Origin: Nocardioides luteus
GTDB taxonomy: Bacteria; Actinomycetota; Actinomycetes; Propionibacteriales; Nocardioidaceae
DNA: 64,000 nt
Direction: 5' to 3'
Assembly: GCF_000960475.2 (NCBI RefSeq)
Contig: NZ_JZDQ02000008.1
Span: 62,001 to 126,000, forward strand
Position 1 is the first letter of the stretch; every line of letters starts with the position of its first letter. Shown here piece after piece: positions 24,351-31,990 of the stretch. The notes beneath the pieces were generated by a model. The model ran no database searches, was not told the DNA's origin, and saw only the letters and a program-made list of their open reading frames with translations. Made by a program: the position numbers and the translations under genes.

Positions 24351-25483
24351 GAGGAGGCAACTTTCAGGAGGCCGCGGAGGCGGGAGAGGTCGAACTCGTT
24401 GTCACCGCGCAGCGAGGTGAGCATCGAACCGAGCTCGCGGAAGGTGTCGGCGCGTCGGGGGGAGACGCCCATGAAGTCGGCGGATGCCGGCGGGCCCCAC
24501 TGGGCCAGACCGGAGGCGGTCATCGGGGACCAGCCGGGCTCGAGGGTGTTGTCGAAGAGATCACCGTCGGTGAAGTGCTCGACGAGAAACCCGTCGGGAT
24601 CGCGCCAGTAGTCGAAGATCTGGCTGCCCTCGATGTGACGGCCGATGCCCCACGACCGGAAGTAGCCCAGCGCGAGCAGGTGCTCCCCGCCCGCCGCGAG
24701 CGCATCGAGATCGGCGACCTGGTAGGCCGAGTGCACGTAGCGGTTGCGAGGTCCCAGCGTCATCGCCAGCGTGTGATGGTCGGCCGGCTCCGAACCGCGG
24801 TCGCAGCGGATGAAGCTCATCGTGGGGCCGCGCTCCCGCTGCCCCTCGAAGTACTTGAAGTCGCTCACGATCAGCCCGAGGTGCTCCAGATACCAGTCGA
24901 GCGTCTCGAGATACGTGGTGGTCTGGAGTACGACGTGGCCCAACCGCTCGACGCGTGCGGGCTCGCGCGCGGGGCGCTGGGTCCGGTTCACCCGCGGGGT
25001 CTGCCGGCCGACGTTGAGCGTCTGCGCCGGCTGAGCGGCCAGCGCCGGATGCTCGTACAGGTCGGCCACCACGCGCACCCGCGCACCGCTCGGGTCGACC
25101 AGGTCGACGCCGAGGCCCCCGAGATTCTCGGGAAGCTGTGCGGCGCTCGCGCCCACCGCCCCCGCGAGCCGCAGGACGTCGGAGGCATCCGCTGCCTGGA
25201 ACGCCGCGCCCAGATACTTCGAGGGTCCCTTGCGCACGATGACGCAGGGGCCGCCGGCCTCGGTGCCGCGGAGCAGGAGCTCGTCCGCGGTGCGGGTCAG
25301 CGTGCTGAACCCGAACGCGTGGGCAAAGCGCTCCGAGGCCGCGAGGTCGGGCTTCTGGAACTCCAGCCAGGCGAGGTCGCGCACCTTGATCACCGGATCG
25401 GTCGCCCGGCCCGGGTGCTCGCCGCGCACGGCGCCCTGCTCACTGTGGAGGTCGTTGTGCGTGCCGTGATGGCCAGCCATCAT
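24347..25483 (-). CDS. VOC-family extradiol dioxygenase
   Basis: A 378-residue two-module type I extradiol dioxygenase, longer than the usual 290-310 residues because of N- and C-terminal extensions. Probable iron ligands are H183 (RLGHVVLQ), H251 (RYVHSAYQV) and E302 (FLVEHFTDGD). It would cleave a catechol made by the MhpA-like hydroxylase. The start region ATGATG has AAGGGAG upstream. It is the first gene of the leftward operon, and its promoter holds TetR-type palindromes at 25503, 25548 and 25634. The protein differs clearly from the VOC enzyme at 12016, so the two modules act on different catechols. Confidence 0.9.
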   Translation of the reverse strand: MMAGHHGTHNDLHSEQGAVRGEHPGRATDPVIKVRDLAWLEFQKPDLAASERFAHAFGFSTLTRTADELLLRGTEAGGPCVIVRKGPSKYLGAAFQAADASDVLRLAGAVGASAAQLPENLGGLGVDLVDPSGARVRVVADLYEHPALAAQPAQTLNVGRQTPRVNRTQRPAREPARVERLGHVVLQTTTYLETLDWYLEHLGLIVSDFKYFEGQRERGPTMSFIRCDRGSEPADHHTLAMTLGPRNRYVHSAYQVADLDALAAGGEHLLALGYFRSWGIGRHIEGSQIFDYWRDPDGFLVEHFTDGDLFDNTLEPGWSPMTASGLAQWGPPASADFMGVSPRRADTFRELGSMLTSLRGDNEFDLSRLRGLLKVASS

Positions 25484-25502
25484 CCACTCCCTTCATCTCA
25501 AC

Positions 25503-25516
25503 TGAGACAATCGTCA
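25503..25516. promoter_or_regulatory. Degenerate TetR-type operator (TGAGACAATCGTCA)
   Basis: Shares the right half TCGTCA and spacing with the clearer copies at 25548 and 25634. It lies about 20 bases upstream of the extradiol dioxygenase start. Confidence 0.35.
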
Positions 25517-25547
25517 CTTACGAGCATATCCTCAGTCAAGACATCGC

Positions 25548-25561
25548 TGACGAAATCGTCA
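25548..25561. promoter_or_regulatory. TetR-type operator palindrome TGACGAAATCGTCA
   Basis: A near-perfect palindrome (TGACGA/TCGTCA) in the divergent promoter region between the extradiol operon and the peroxidase operon. The same sequence type recurs at 25634 and next to the tetR gene at 29548. Confidence 0.6.
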
Positions 25562-25633
25562 TCCTTGAGTCGAAACCGGTCCGCGTGTTTCCGGAAGCCG
25601 GCGAAGTCGAGTGTTTGTCGAAACCAGCAGGAC

Positions 25634-25647
25634 TGACAAATTCGTCA
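25634..25647. promoter_or_regulatory. TetR-type operator palindrome TGACAAATTCGTCA
   Basis: Part of the 16-base palindrome CTGACAAATTCGTCAG, 65 bases upstream of the first gene of the peroxidase operon. It suits repression of that operon by the TetR protein encoded downstream. Confidence 0.6.
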
Positions 25648-25711
25648 GTTTGGAGTACCGTCAGAGCGACGCCTCAGTTCCGGGGCGCCATCCATCAAGC
25701 AAGGGGGAACC

Positions 25712-26320
25712 ATGAGTGACCGCGATCTCGAGAACCGATTCCAGGGTCTGCCGACCACCGTCCGCGAGAAGATCGACGCCGTCATCGACGACGCCAAGAT
25801 CGCGCTGAAGCTGCGGGTGGCCGAGCTGCTGGCCGACAAGGAGGAGATGGCCGAGCACGCGGTCACCTCTGCCGGCCGGGTCGGCGCCAAGAGCGGGGAG
25901 GTGTCGGAGCTGACGGCGATCATGCCGCTGAAGCCGGGTGGCGCCGAGAAGCTGCGCAAGTTCTTCGGCCTCGTCGGGGGAAACCTGGCGGGCGCGGGCC
26001 AGGTCGGCACGCTGCACAACATGCGTTTCGTGTTCCTCGACGACGACACCAAGCTGCTCTTCGCCACCGCCTACGACGGCGAGTGGGATCCCTACATCGA
26101 CGACTTCGCGACCAAGATCCCCGAGTTCATGGACTACCTGTTCGGCAACGTCGAGGGCTGGCCCGGGATCCAGTCGCCGGACGTGAAGGACTTCATCGTC
26201 CAGTACCAGCTCCCGGCCGAGGCCTGGTTCGTCGCCCATCCCACCCTCACGGTCGCGGGCGCCAACCGTCTGAAGCGCCTCGACCGCACGGTGCAGAACT
26301 TCCTCACCGAGCTGAACTGA
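25712..26320 (+). CDS. Conserved protein of unknown function, first gene of peroxidase/catalase operon
   Basis: I do not recognise a named family. The 202-residue protein is soluble, without a signal peptide or membrane segment. It has an amphipathic, charged N-terminal half (VREKIDAVIDDAKIALKLR, LADKEEMAEHAV) and a C-terminal half rich in aromatic residues (NMRFVFLDDDTKLLFATAYD, WDPYIDDFATKIPEFMDYLF). The alternation of strands there suggests an alpha/beta-barrel-like ligand-binding fold such as the dimeric ferredoxin-like fold of DyP proteins; this is speculation. It lies 12 bases before the DyP peroxidase gene and is very likely co-transcribed. It could be a heme or substrate partner of that enzyme. 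Confidence 0.8.
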   Translation: MSDRDLENRFQGLPTTVREKIDAVIDDAKIALKLRVAELLADKEEMAEHAVTSAGRVGAKSGEVSELTAIMPLKPGGAEKLRKFFGLVGGNLAGAGQVGTLHNMRFVFLDDDTKLLFATAYDGEWDPYIDDFATKIPEFMDYLFGNVEGWPGIQSPDVKDFIVQYQLPAEAWFVAHPTLTVAGANRLKRLDRTVQNFLTELN

Positions 26321-26332
26321 CCCTTCGCGGCC

Positions 26333-27676
26333 ATGGACCTGTTCCGCCGCCTGACCAAACAGCCGACGCTCGAACTGGACGACATCCAGGCGGCAGTCCT
26401 GCGAGCGCGGCCCGAGCCGTACTTCGGCACCCACGCGATCCTGGAGATCACCGATGCCGCGGCCGGCAGGGAGCTGCTGCGGCGTCTCGCGCCGCGGATC
26501 ACCTCCGCGGCCCGCTGGGACGAGCCCGTCCCGGCGTGGACCGTCGTCGCGATCAGCTACCCGGGGCTGGAGGCGCTGGGGGTCTCCGAGGAGAGTCTGG
26601 CCTCGTTCCCCGCCAACTTCCGCGCCGGGATGGCGGCCCGCGCCGAGAGGCTTCGCGACACCGGGCCCAACGCTCCGCACCACTGGGAGTTCCCCTTCGG
26701 CACCGGCCGTGCTCATCTCGCTGTCAGCGTCTACGCCGAGAGCAAGGAGGCCTGGCAGGAGGCCGTCGACGGCTACCAGCGAGAGCTGGCCCAGGTGGCA
26801 GGGGTCGACCTCTTGTCGCACCAGGACTTCGGGGCCACCGGGTTCAACGTGTTCGGCTACCGCGACGGCTTCACGCAGCCGGCGGTCGAAGGAAGCGGTG
26901 CGGAGACGATGCCCGGCGACGGTCGGCCGATCAAGCCGGGCGAGTTCGTCCTCGGCTATCCCAGCGAGACGGGCCGACCGTTGCCGATGCCGAGCCCGAG
27001 CGTCCTGGGGCGCAACGGCACGTACGTGGTCTTCCGGAAGTACCACTCCCACGTCGCGGCGTTCAACCGGTTCCTGCACGGCAACGCCGACACCGCCGAG
27101 GAGCGAGAGCTGCTCGCGGCGAAGCTCGTGGGGCGCTGGCGCAGCGGCGCCCCGCTCGCGCTCTCGCCGGACCGCGACGACCCTGCGCTCGGCGAAGATC
27201 CGAGACGGCAGAACCACTTCAAGTACGCCGAGGACCCTCGCGGGCTGCGTACGCCGCTGGGATCGCACATCCGGCGCATGAACCCGCGCGACTCGAAGCT
27301 CGAGATCCTCAGCGACCTCAGGATCCGACGGCTCATCCGTCGCAGCACGTCCTACGGCGACGCCGTCCCCGACAGCGAGGTGCGCGACGACGGGAGCAGT
27401 CGCGGCCTGGACTTCATCGCGCTCAGCGCACGGGCGATCGACACCGTCGAGTTCCTGCAGAGCGAGTGGGTCAACTCGGGCAACTTCGCCGGCCTCGACA
27501 AGGAGAAGGACCCGCTCATCTCCAACCAGGACAAGGGGGCGTACTTCACGGTGCCGGGCACACCTCCGCGCCGCGTCCAGGGCATCCAGAGCTTCAACAC
27601 GCTGCTGGGCGGGGAGTACCTCTTCATGCCCAGCCTGTCCGCCATCGCCTGGCTGAGCCAGGAACCAACGGCCTGA
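26333..27676 (+). CDS. DyP-type heme peroxidase
   Basis: A 447-residue dye-decolorizing peroxidase. The family fingerprint GxxDG is present as GYRDG (175-179, catalytic D178), the proximal heme ligand is probably H312 (GSHIRRMNPRD), and the distal Arg lies further on in the conserved region. No twin-arginine signal is present, so it acts in the cytoplasm, unlike EfeB. It would oxidise phenolic compounds or dyes with H2O2. The gene is the middle one of three in a rightward operon that faces the meta-cleavage operon and shares its operators, which suggests a role in oxidising or detoxifying aromatic substrates. Confidence 0.9.
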   Translation: MDLFRRLTKQPTLELDDIQAAVLRARPEPYFGTHAILEITDAAAGRELLRRLAPRITSAARWDEPVPAWTVVAISYPGLEALGVSEESLASFPANFRAGMAARAERLRDTGPNAPHHWEFPFGTGRAHLAVSVYAESKEAWQEAVDGYQRELAQVAGVDLLSHQDFGATGFNVFGYRDGFTQPAVEGSGAETMPGDGRPIKPGEFVLGYPSETGRPLPMPSPSVLGRNGTYVVFRKYHSHVAAFNRFLHGNADTAEERELLAAKLVGRWRSGAPLALSPDRDDPALGEDPRRQNHFKYAEDPRGLRTPLGSHIRRMNPRDSKLEILSDLRIRRLIRRSTSYGDAVPDSEVRDDGSSRGLDFIALSARAIDTVEFLQSEWVNSGNFAGLDKEKDPLISNQDKGAYFTVPGTPPRRVQGIQSFNTLLGGEYLFMPSLSAIAWLSQEPTA

Positions 27677-27689
27677 ACCGGAGACGATC

Positions 27690-28787
27690 ATGACCGAACC
27701 CGTCGGCTACGTCCGATACCGCGACGACCTCGAGCAGCCCTTCCCGGACGAGGAGGAGCTGACCCGACAGGTCGTAGCAGCCATGCTCGAGGCCAACAAG
27801 CAGGTGGCCGCGAAGCATCGGCACGGCCTGCGCGATGCGCATGCCAAGAGCCACGGTGTGCTCGTGGGCGAGCTGCGCGTCCACGCGGGCCTACCCCCGC
27901 ACCTCGCACAGGGCCTGTTCGAGGCACCGGCGACGTTCCCGATCGTGGTGCGCCTCTCGACCGCCCCCGGGGATCTCCGTTCGGATCAGGTGCCGGTCCA
28001 GCGGGGGTTCGCCATGAAGGTCCTGGGCGTGTCCGGGGACCGGGCGGTCGAGGACGGCTTCAGCACCCAGGACTTCCTCCTGGTCAACCACCCCACCCTC
28101 CCGTTCGGCACGATCGGGGAGTACGCCAAGCTGCAGAACCTCCTCGAGAGCCAGCCCCGACAGAGCGATCAACAGCTCAAGGTCCTCGGCGCGGGGGCGC
28201 GGGTCGCCGATGCCGTCCTGACCCGGCTGCATCGACCGATCCCGCCGGCCGTGGAGACCCTCGCAGCCCGGAACAACCACATCCTCGGCGAGACCTTCCA
28301 CTCGATGGCGGCGGTGCGCTACGGCGACCACGTGGCGAAGCTGTCGGTCGCACCGCGCTCGACCAACGTCAAGAACCTGACCGGGCAACCGGTCGACCCC
28401 AAGCTCGGTGAGTCCGCGCTGCGCGAGCTCGTCGGAGACTTCTTCGCCGAGCTGGGCGCCGAGTACGACCTGCGGGCCCAGCTGTGCGTGGACGTCGAGC
28501 GGATGCCGATCGAGGACGCCTCGGTGCTCTGGCCCGAGGAGCTGTCGCCGCACGAAGTCGTGGCCACCGTGCACCTGCCGGCCCAAGACCCCTACAGCGA
28601 CGCGAGGCGCCGCTACGCCGACGACCTCCTCTCGTTCAACCCGTGGCATGCACTGGCCGCGCACCGGCCGCTCGGGTCGGTCATGCGGTCTCGCCGTAGC
28701 GCCTATCCACACTCGAGCACGTTCCGCCACGACTACAACGGTGTGACCGAGCACGAGCCGGTCAGCATCGACGAGATCCCCGCCTGA
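27690..28787 (+). CDS. Short catalase-family heme protein
   Basis: A 365-residue member of the catalase superfamily, far shorter than classical 480-residue catalases, and so like the minimal catalase/SrpA group. The distal His lies in DAHAKSHGVLVGELRVH (H51 probable), the Asn region reads FSTQDFLLVNHP, and the proximal Arg/Tyr segment is RRSAYPHSSTFRHDY near the end. Such proteins act as peroxidases or peroxygenases as often as true catalases. GGAGACGATC precedes the ATG, 13 bases after the DyP gene. It completes the heme-peroxide operon and ends at a strong hairpin. Confidence 0.88.
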   Translation: MTEPVGYVRYRDDLEQPFPDEEELTRQVVAAMLEANKQVAAKHRHGLRDAHAKSHGVLVGELRVHAGLPPHLAQGLFEAPATFPIVVRLSTAPGDLRSDQVPVQRGFAMKVLGVSGDRAVEDGFSTQDFLLVNHPTLPFGTIGEYAKLQNLLESQPRQSDQQLKVLGAGARVADAVLTRLHRPIPPAVETLAARNNHILGETFHSMAAVRYGDHVAKLSVAPRSTNVKNLTGQPVDPKLGESALRELVGDFFAELGAEYDLRAQLCVDVERMPIEDASVLWPEELSPHEVVATVHLPAQDPYSDARRRYADDLLSFNPWHALAAHRPLGSVMRSRRSAYPHSSTFRHDYNGVTEHEPVSIDEIPA

Positions 28788-28795
28788 CCGCGGCT

Positions 28796-28831
28796 CTCGG
28801 CCGCCTGGGCCTCGGGGCTCAGGCGGCCGAG
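28796..28831. terminator. Bidirectional terminator hairpin
   Basis: A perfect 12-bp stem (CTCGGCCGCCTG with its complement) and a 12-base loop, between the convergent catalase-like and tetR genes. It overlaps the last codons of tetR. Confidence 0.75.
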
Positions 28832-29487
28832 CCGTCCAGGGACACGGTGACTTCAGGCAGCGGTCGGCTGCAGATCTCGGCAGCTTCCTCGGCAGCCAGG
28901 CCGAACGTCCGAAGCAGTGCTTCGGTCGTCTCGTCGGTGGTCTTGGCGTCGTCGCGCTCCGGGTGATCGTGCAGCAGCTGACCCAGTGCGAGTGCGGACC
29001 CTCCTGCCAGTACGAGAGCGATCTCGGGGTCGACCATGGTGAACCGCCCCGTCTCGACTCCGCGGGCGATATCTCGCAGCGCTCGCGGAGTCAGACCCCG
29101 CTTCGAGGTGACAAGACGGGCGCCCGTGGAGATCAGCACCTTGCTGAGCTCGGGGTAGGCGCGATGGAGGCGCCCCGTGAGGCGAAAACTCTGCGCGAAG
29201 GCTTCGGCGGCATCGTCGAGGTCTGCGGTCAGCTCGTCCATGAGGGCGCCATGGCGCTCCAGCGCATCGTCCACCGCAGCGTCGAAGAGCTCTTCCTTGC
29301 TCTCGAAATGGTTGTAGAACGAGCCCATGCCGACGTCGGCGAGCTGGGTGATCTCGAGGATCGCGACGCTCGTGCGCCCTTGTGCGATCAGCTGCTGACC
29401 GGCGCGAACCAGGCTCGCACGAGTGCGAGCCTTGCGCCGCTCGGTGCGAGTCGATCGTTCCTCTGACGGCCTTACCGCGTCTGGCAT
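28819..29487 (-). CDS. TetR family transcriptional regulator
   Basis: A 222-residue regulator. The N-terminal helix-turn-helix shows ARTRASLVRAGQQLIAQGRT and ITQLADVGMGSFYNHFESKE, the TetR signature, followed by an all-helical ligand domain. ATG 29487 is preferred because GAGGGAG lies eight bases upstream; in-frame starts up to 29562 would place the operator at 29548 inside the gene. A copy of the palindrome TGACRAAWTCGTCA upstream of it and three in the 25.5 kb divergent promoter point to this protein as repressor of both the meta-cleavage and the peroxidase operons. The ligand is unknown, perhaps an aromatic acid or its CoA ester. Confidence 0.9.
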   Translation of the reverse strand: MPDAVRPSEERSTRTERRKARTRASLVRAGQQLIAQGRTSVAILEITQLADVGMGSFYNHFESKEELFDAAVDDALERHGALMDELTADLDDAAEAFAQSFRLTGRLHRAYPELSKVLISTGARLVTSKRGLTPRALRDIARGVETGRFTMVDPEIALVLAGGSALALGQLLHDHPERDDAKTTDETTEALLRTFGLAAEEAAEICSRPLPEVTVSLDGSAA

Positions 29488-29547
29488 GCTCAGCACTCCC
29501 TCGTTCTTCATGAACCGAGGATTCATTGTAGCAACGATCACCAGTCC

Positions 29548-29561
29548 TGATGTTTTCGTCA
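29548..29561. promoter_or_regulatory. TetR-type operator (TGATGTTTTCGTCA)
   Basis: On the opposite strand it reads TGACGAAAACATCA, close to the copies at 25548 and 25634. It lies about 60 bases upstream of the chosen tetR start and fits autoregulation. Confidence 0.5.
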
Positions 29562-29581
29562 CTGAATGCGCTGCCTCTTGA

Positions 29582-29776
29582 TCATCCCTGCTCGCGGCTC
29601 AGTGACTGCGGCGGCAGGAGCGGGTGGGGCTGGAGGTCGACGCGACGTACGCCGCACTCGGCGCAGCGGACGTAGATGACGCGACCCTCCGAGGTCTGGT
29701 GGCTGGACTCGGTGAGCCAGCCGTGCTCGTGGAGGGCATCGTGGCGCTGGGACTGTTCGATGGCGCTGTCGGTCAT
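29582..29776 (-). CDS. Small conserved zinc-ribbon-like protein
   Basis: A 64-residue protein with one CxxC pair (VRCAECGVRRVDLQ) and a preceding HGWLTESSHQTSEGRVIYV segment. Short proteins of this appearance are common in Nocardioides-like genomes; I know of no assigned function. A single CxxC may bind metal as a dimer or with nearby His residues. The ATG at 29776 is used; a GTG at 29785 is possible. It is divergent from the CGNR protein gene, with only 26 bases between starts. Confidence 0.7.
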   Translation of the reverse strand: MTDSAIEQSQRHDALHEHGWLTESSHQTSEGRVIYVRCAECGVRRVDLQPHPLLPPQSLSREQG

Positions 29777-29802
29777 GGTCAGCACTTTGCTGTAATGGTC
29801 TT

Positions 29803-30351
29803 ATGCATCTCAACCCTTACGGTGAGTACGCCGTGCTGCTGGCCGGCTCGCTCGCCGACGACTGGCCCGAGGACCGCGCCGGGATCGAGGCCCGAACGCG
29901 GGAGTTCGGGATGACGATGGACTTCTCCGAGTCTCCGGACGACCATCGCCGCACCCGGCAGGTGATCGACGAGTGGCTTCGGGTGGTCGATGCGCCGGGG
30001 CCGGCTGATCGGGCGCGGCTGCTCAACGACCTGATGGCGCAGGCGACCGCGTATCCGAGGCTGACCGACCATGACCAGGAAGGGTGGCATCTCCACTTCC
30101 GCGACGACACCAACGACTCGCTGCCCGACGTGCTGCGGGCGGTGATCAGCGTGGGCACGGCCCTGCACCTGACCACGCGGGGCATCCACCGCCTGAGCCG
30201 GTGCGCTGCGGGGCAGGTCGAGGGGGACCCGTGCACCGCGGTGGTCGTGGACGTCACCCGCAACGGACGTCAGCGCTACTGCTCGGTCCGCTGCGCCAAC
30301 CGGGCTGCCGTACGCCGGCACCGCGCCCGACGCTCCATCACCTCCCACTGA
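29803..30351 (+). CDS. CGNR zinc finger domain protein
   Basis: A 182-residue protein with the ABATE-like N-terminal ligand domain (the segment HLNPYGEYAVLLAGSLAD starts it) and a C-terminal CGNR zinc finger, RCAAGQVEGDPC followed by YCSVRCANRAAVRRHRAR. The family is common in actinobacteria, and members are thought to be stress-linked transcription factors. The finger keeps all four cysteines although the CGNR box itself reads CANR. Its target is unknown. Confidence 0.87.
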   Translation: MHLNPYGEYAVLLAGSLADDWPEDRAGIEARTREFGMTMDFSESPDDHRRTRQVIDEWLRVVDAPGPADRARLLNDLMAQATAYPRLTDHDQEGWHLHFRDDTNDSLPDVLRAVISVGTALHLTTRGIHRLSRCAAGQVEGDPCTAVVVDVTRNGRQRYCSVRCANRAAVRRHRARRSITSH

Positions 30352-30404
30352 TCGGCCTGTCGAGTTCGGTGACGGGCGGGGGAGACGCGGGGCAGACTGG
30401 CCCC

Positions 30405-31367
30405 ATGATCTCTGTGTCCGACAGAGGCCGACCTGAGCTGCGGGTGCGCCTCGCCGCCGAGACCGCCAGCGTCCCCGGTGCGCGCAGGTTCGTCACCGAC
30501 GGGCTCCTGGAGTGGGGCCGCTCGCATCTCGTCGACGACGCGGCGCTGTGCATCACCGAGATGGCGGCGAACTCCGCCCTGCACAGCGGCAGCCCCTACA
30601 TGCAGGTCCGGATGAGTGACCTCGAGCCCGGCGTACGCCTCAGCGTCGAGGACGACGGTGCGCTGATCCCGCTCCCGGCGGTCGCGCCGCCTCCCGTCGC
30701 GAGCCAGGGCACCACCGGGCGCGGGCTGGCGATCGTGTCGGTGCTGGCGAAGTCGTGGGGGATCGAGGAGCGCGTCGACGGCCGGCGCATCTGGGCAGAC
30801 CTCGTCGGCGACGGCGTCGAGTACGACGTACGACCTCCGATCGTGGCGTACGGCGAGCAGGGGATGCCGGAGCCGGTCGCCCTGCCCGCGGACTGGGTGA
30901 CCGTCCGGCTGCCCCGGTGCCCGGTGTATCTCGGGCTCCAGATCGACCAGCGCCTCGACGACCTGGTCCGTGAGCTCCAGCTCATCGACTCCGAGGACGG
31001 CCCGACCCCGCCGCGCGAGCTCGGTGAGCTCATCGAGCGGCTGGTGACCCGGCCGGCGTTCGCGCGTCACATGGGCCGCCGAATCGCCCTGGAGGCAGCC
31101 GCGGCGGGGCTGGAGCACGTCGACATCGAGATGACTCTTCCCCGTGAGATGTCGGCCCTGCTTCCCGAGCTGCTGGCCGCGGACAACCTGGCCGACGAGA
31201 TCGGCGAGACCCACCACCTGCTCACCCTGCGCTCCACCCCGGAGATGGTGTCGCTGCGTACCTGGTTCACCGAGAGCATCGTCGGCCAGGCGGAGAACGA
31301 CGCCGAGCCGGTGGCGTACGACGAGTGGGTCCGGGCGCGAGGTGGCAGGGGAGAACCGCCGAGCTAG
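30405..31367 (+). CDS. HATPase_c (anti-sigma-factor-like) ATP-binding protein
   Basis: A 320-residue protein whose first 140 residues form a GHKL ATPase domain of the type used by anti-sigma kinases: CITEMAANSALHSGSPYM carries the N-box, VEDDG the G1-like motif, and TTGRGLAIVSVLAKSWG the G2/F region. The remaining 180 residues are helical and lack a known domain. Such proteins typically bind anti-sigma-factor antagonists and signal stress. Start ATG 30405 follows a G-rich stretch. The 3' end overlaps the convergent gene at 31364 by four bases. Confidence 0.85.
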   Translation: MISVSDRGRPELRVRLAAETASVPGARRFVTDGLLEWGRSHLVDDAALCITEMAANSALHSGSPYMQVRMSDLEPGVRLSVEDDGALIPLPAVAPPPVASQGTTGRGLAIVSVLAKSWGIEERVDGRRIWADLVGDGVEYDVRPPIVAYGEQGMPEPVALPADWVTVRLPRCPVYLGLQIDQRLDDLVRELQLIDSEDGPTPPRELGELIERLVTRPAFARHMGRRIALEAAAAGLEHVDIEMTLPREMSALLPELLAADNLADEIGETHHLLTLRSTPEMVSLRTWFTESIVGQAENDAEPVAYDEWVRARGGRGEPPS

Positions 31368-31816
31368 CGGGTGAGGTCGGTGCGGGCCTGCTCGAGTACT
31401 CGGTCGAGGTCGACGTAGATCTCGTTGTGGCGTTGCTTGAGGTCGTCGTGACTCTCGACGGCGTTGAGATCGCCGATGGCCTGGCGTACGGCTTCGAACC
31501 GCTTGGGGATCTCACTGCCGGCACTGAGGACGCTCAGCTGACCGATGGCGGCGCGGACGGCCGATCTGATGCGGTAGGCCTCCTGTCGCAGGGGCTCGCG
31601 CTCGGCGTCGGGGAGGGCCTCGAGTCGTGCCTTGACGCGGCTGTAGGTGACGCGCTCGAACTCGTACAGGCTCGCCGCGCACTCGCCGTACACGCGGATC
31701 CTGGCCTCCAGCAGCTGCAGGTTGCGGGTGTTCCGGTGCTGCCAGTACGCGCCCAGCCAGGCGCCGAGGAGGGTGGCGAGGAGACCCATCGCCGCAACGA
31801 TGACAGTGGTACTCAC
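31364..31816 (-). CDS. Hypothetical membrane-anchored protein
   Basis: Starting at a GTG at 31816 gives a 150-residue protein with one N-terminal membrane helix (VIVAAMGLLATLLGAWLGAYW) followed by a charged helical, probably coiled-coil, cytoplasmic domain (LEARIRVYGECAASLYEFERV through DLDRVLEQARTDL). No family is recognised. An in-frame start at 31885 would add an unlikely leader. It is convergent with the ATP-binding protein gene and divergent from putP. Confidence 0.65.
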   Translation of the reverse strand: MSTTVIVAAMGLLATLLGAWLGAYWQHRNTRNLQLLEARIRVYGECAASLYEFERVTYSRVKARLEALPDAEREPLRQEAYRIRSAVRAAIGQLSVLSAGSEIPKRFEAVRQAIGDLNAVESHDDLKQRHNEIYVDLDRVLEQARTDLTR

Positions 31817-31990
31817 AGCGGAAGACCGTAGGGCATCTGAGGCCGCCGCGGAGGCGTACGGCGAGATCGTCCGAGCCGGTGTCAACCGACCTCAGACGCG
31901 GTCCAGCGCGACCGCGCGGCGTCGATCACAGCCAAACGAGGTCTACGGGTTAGGTTCTGCGGCGGCGTTTCCCCCGATCATGGAGTTTTG

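Noticed and set aside
25661-27691. A 676-residue minus-strand frame over the DyP operon
   Set aside because: Shadow of the DyP and unknown genes; lacks any motif and crosses two well supported genes.
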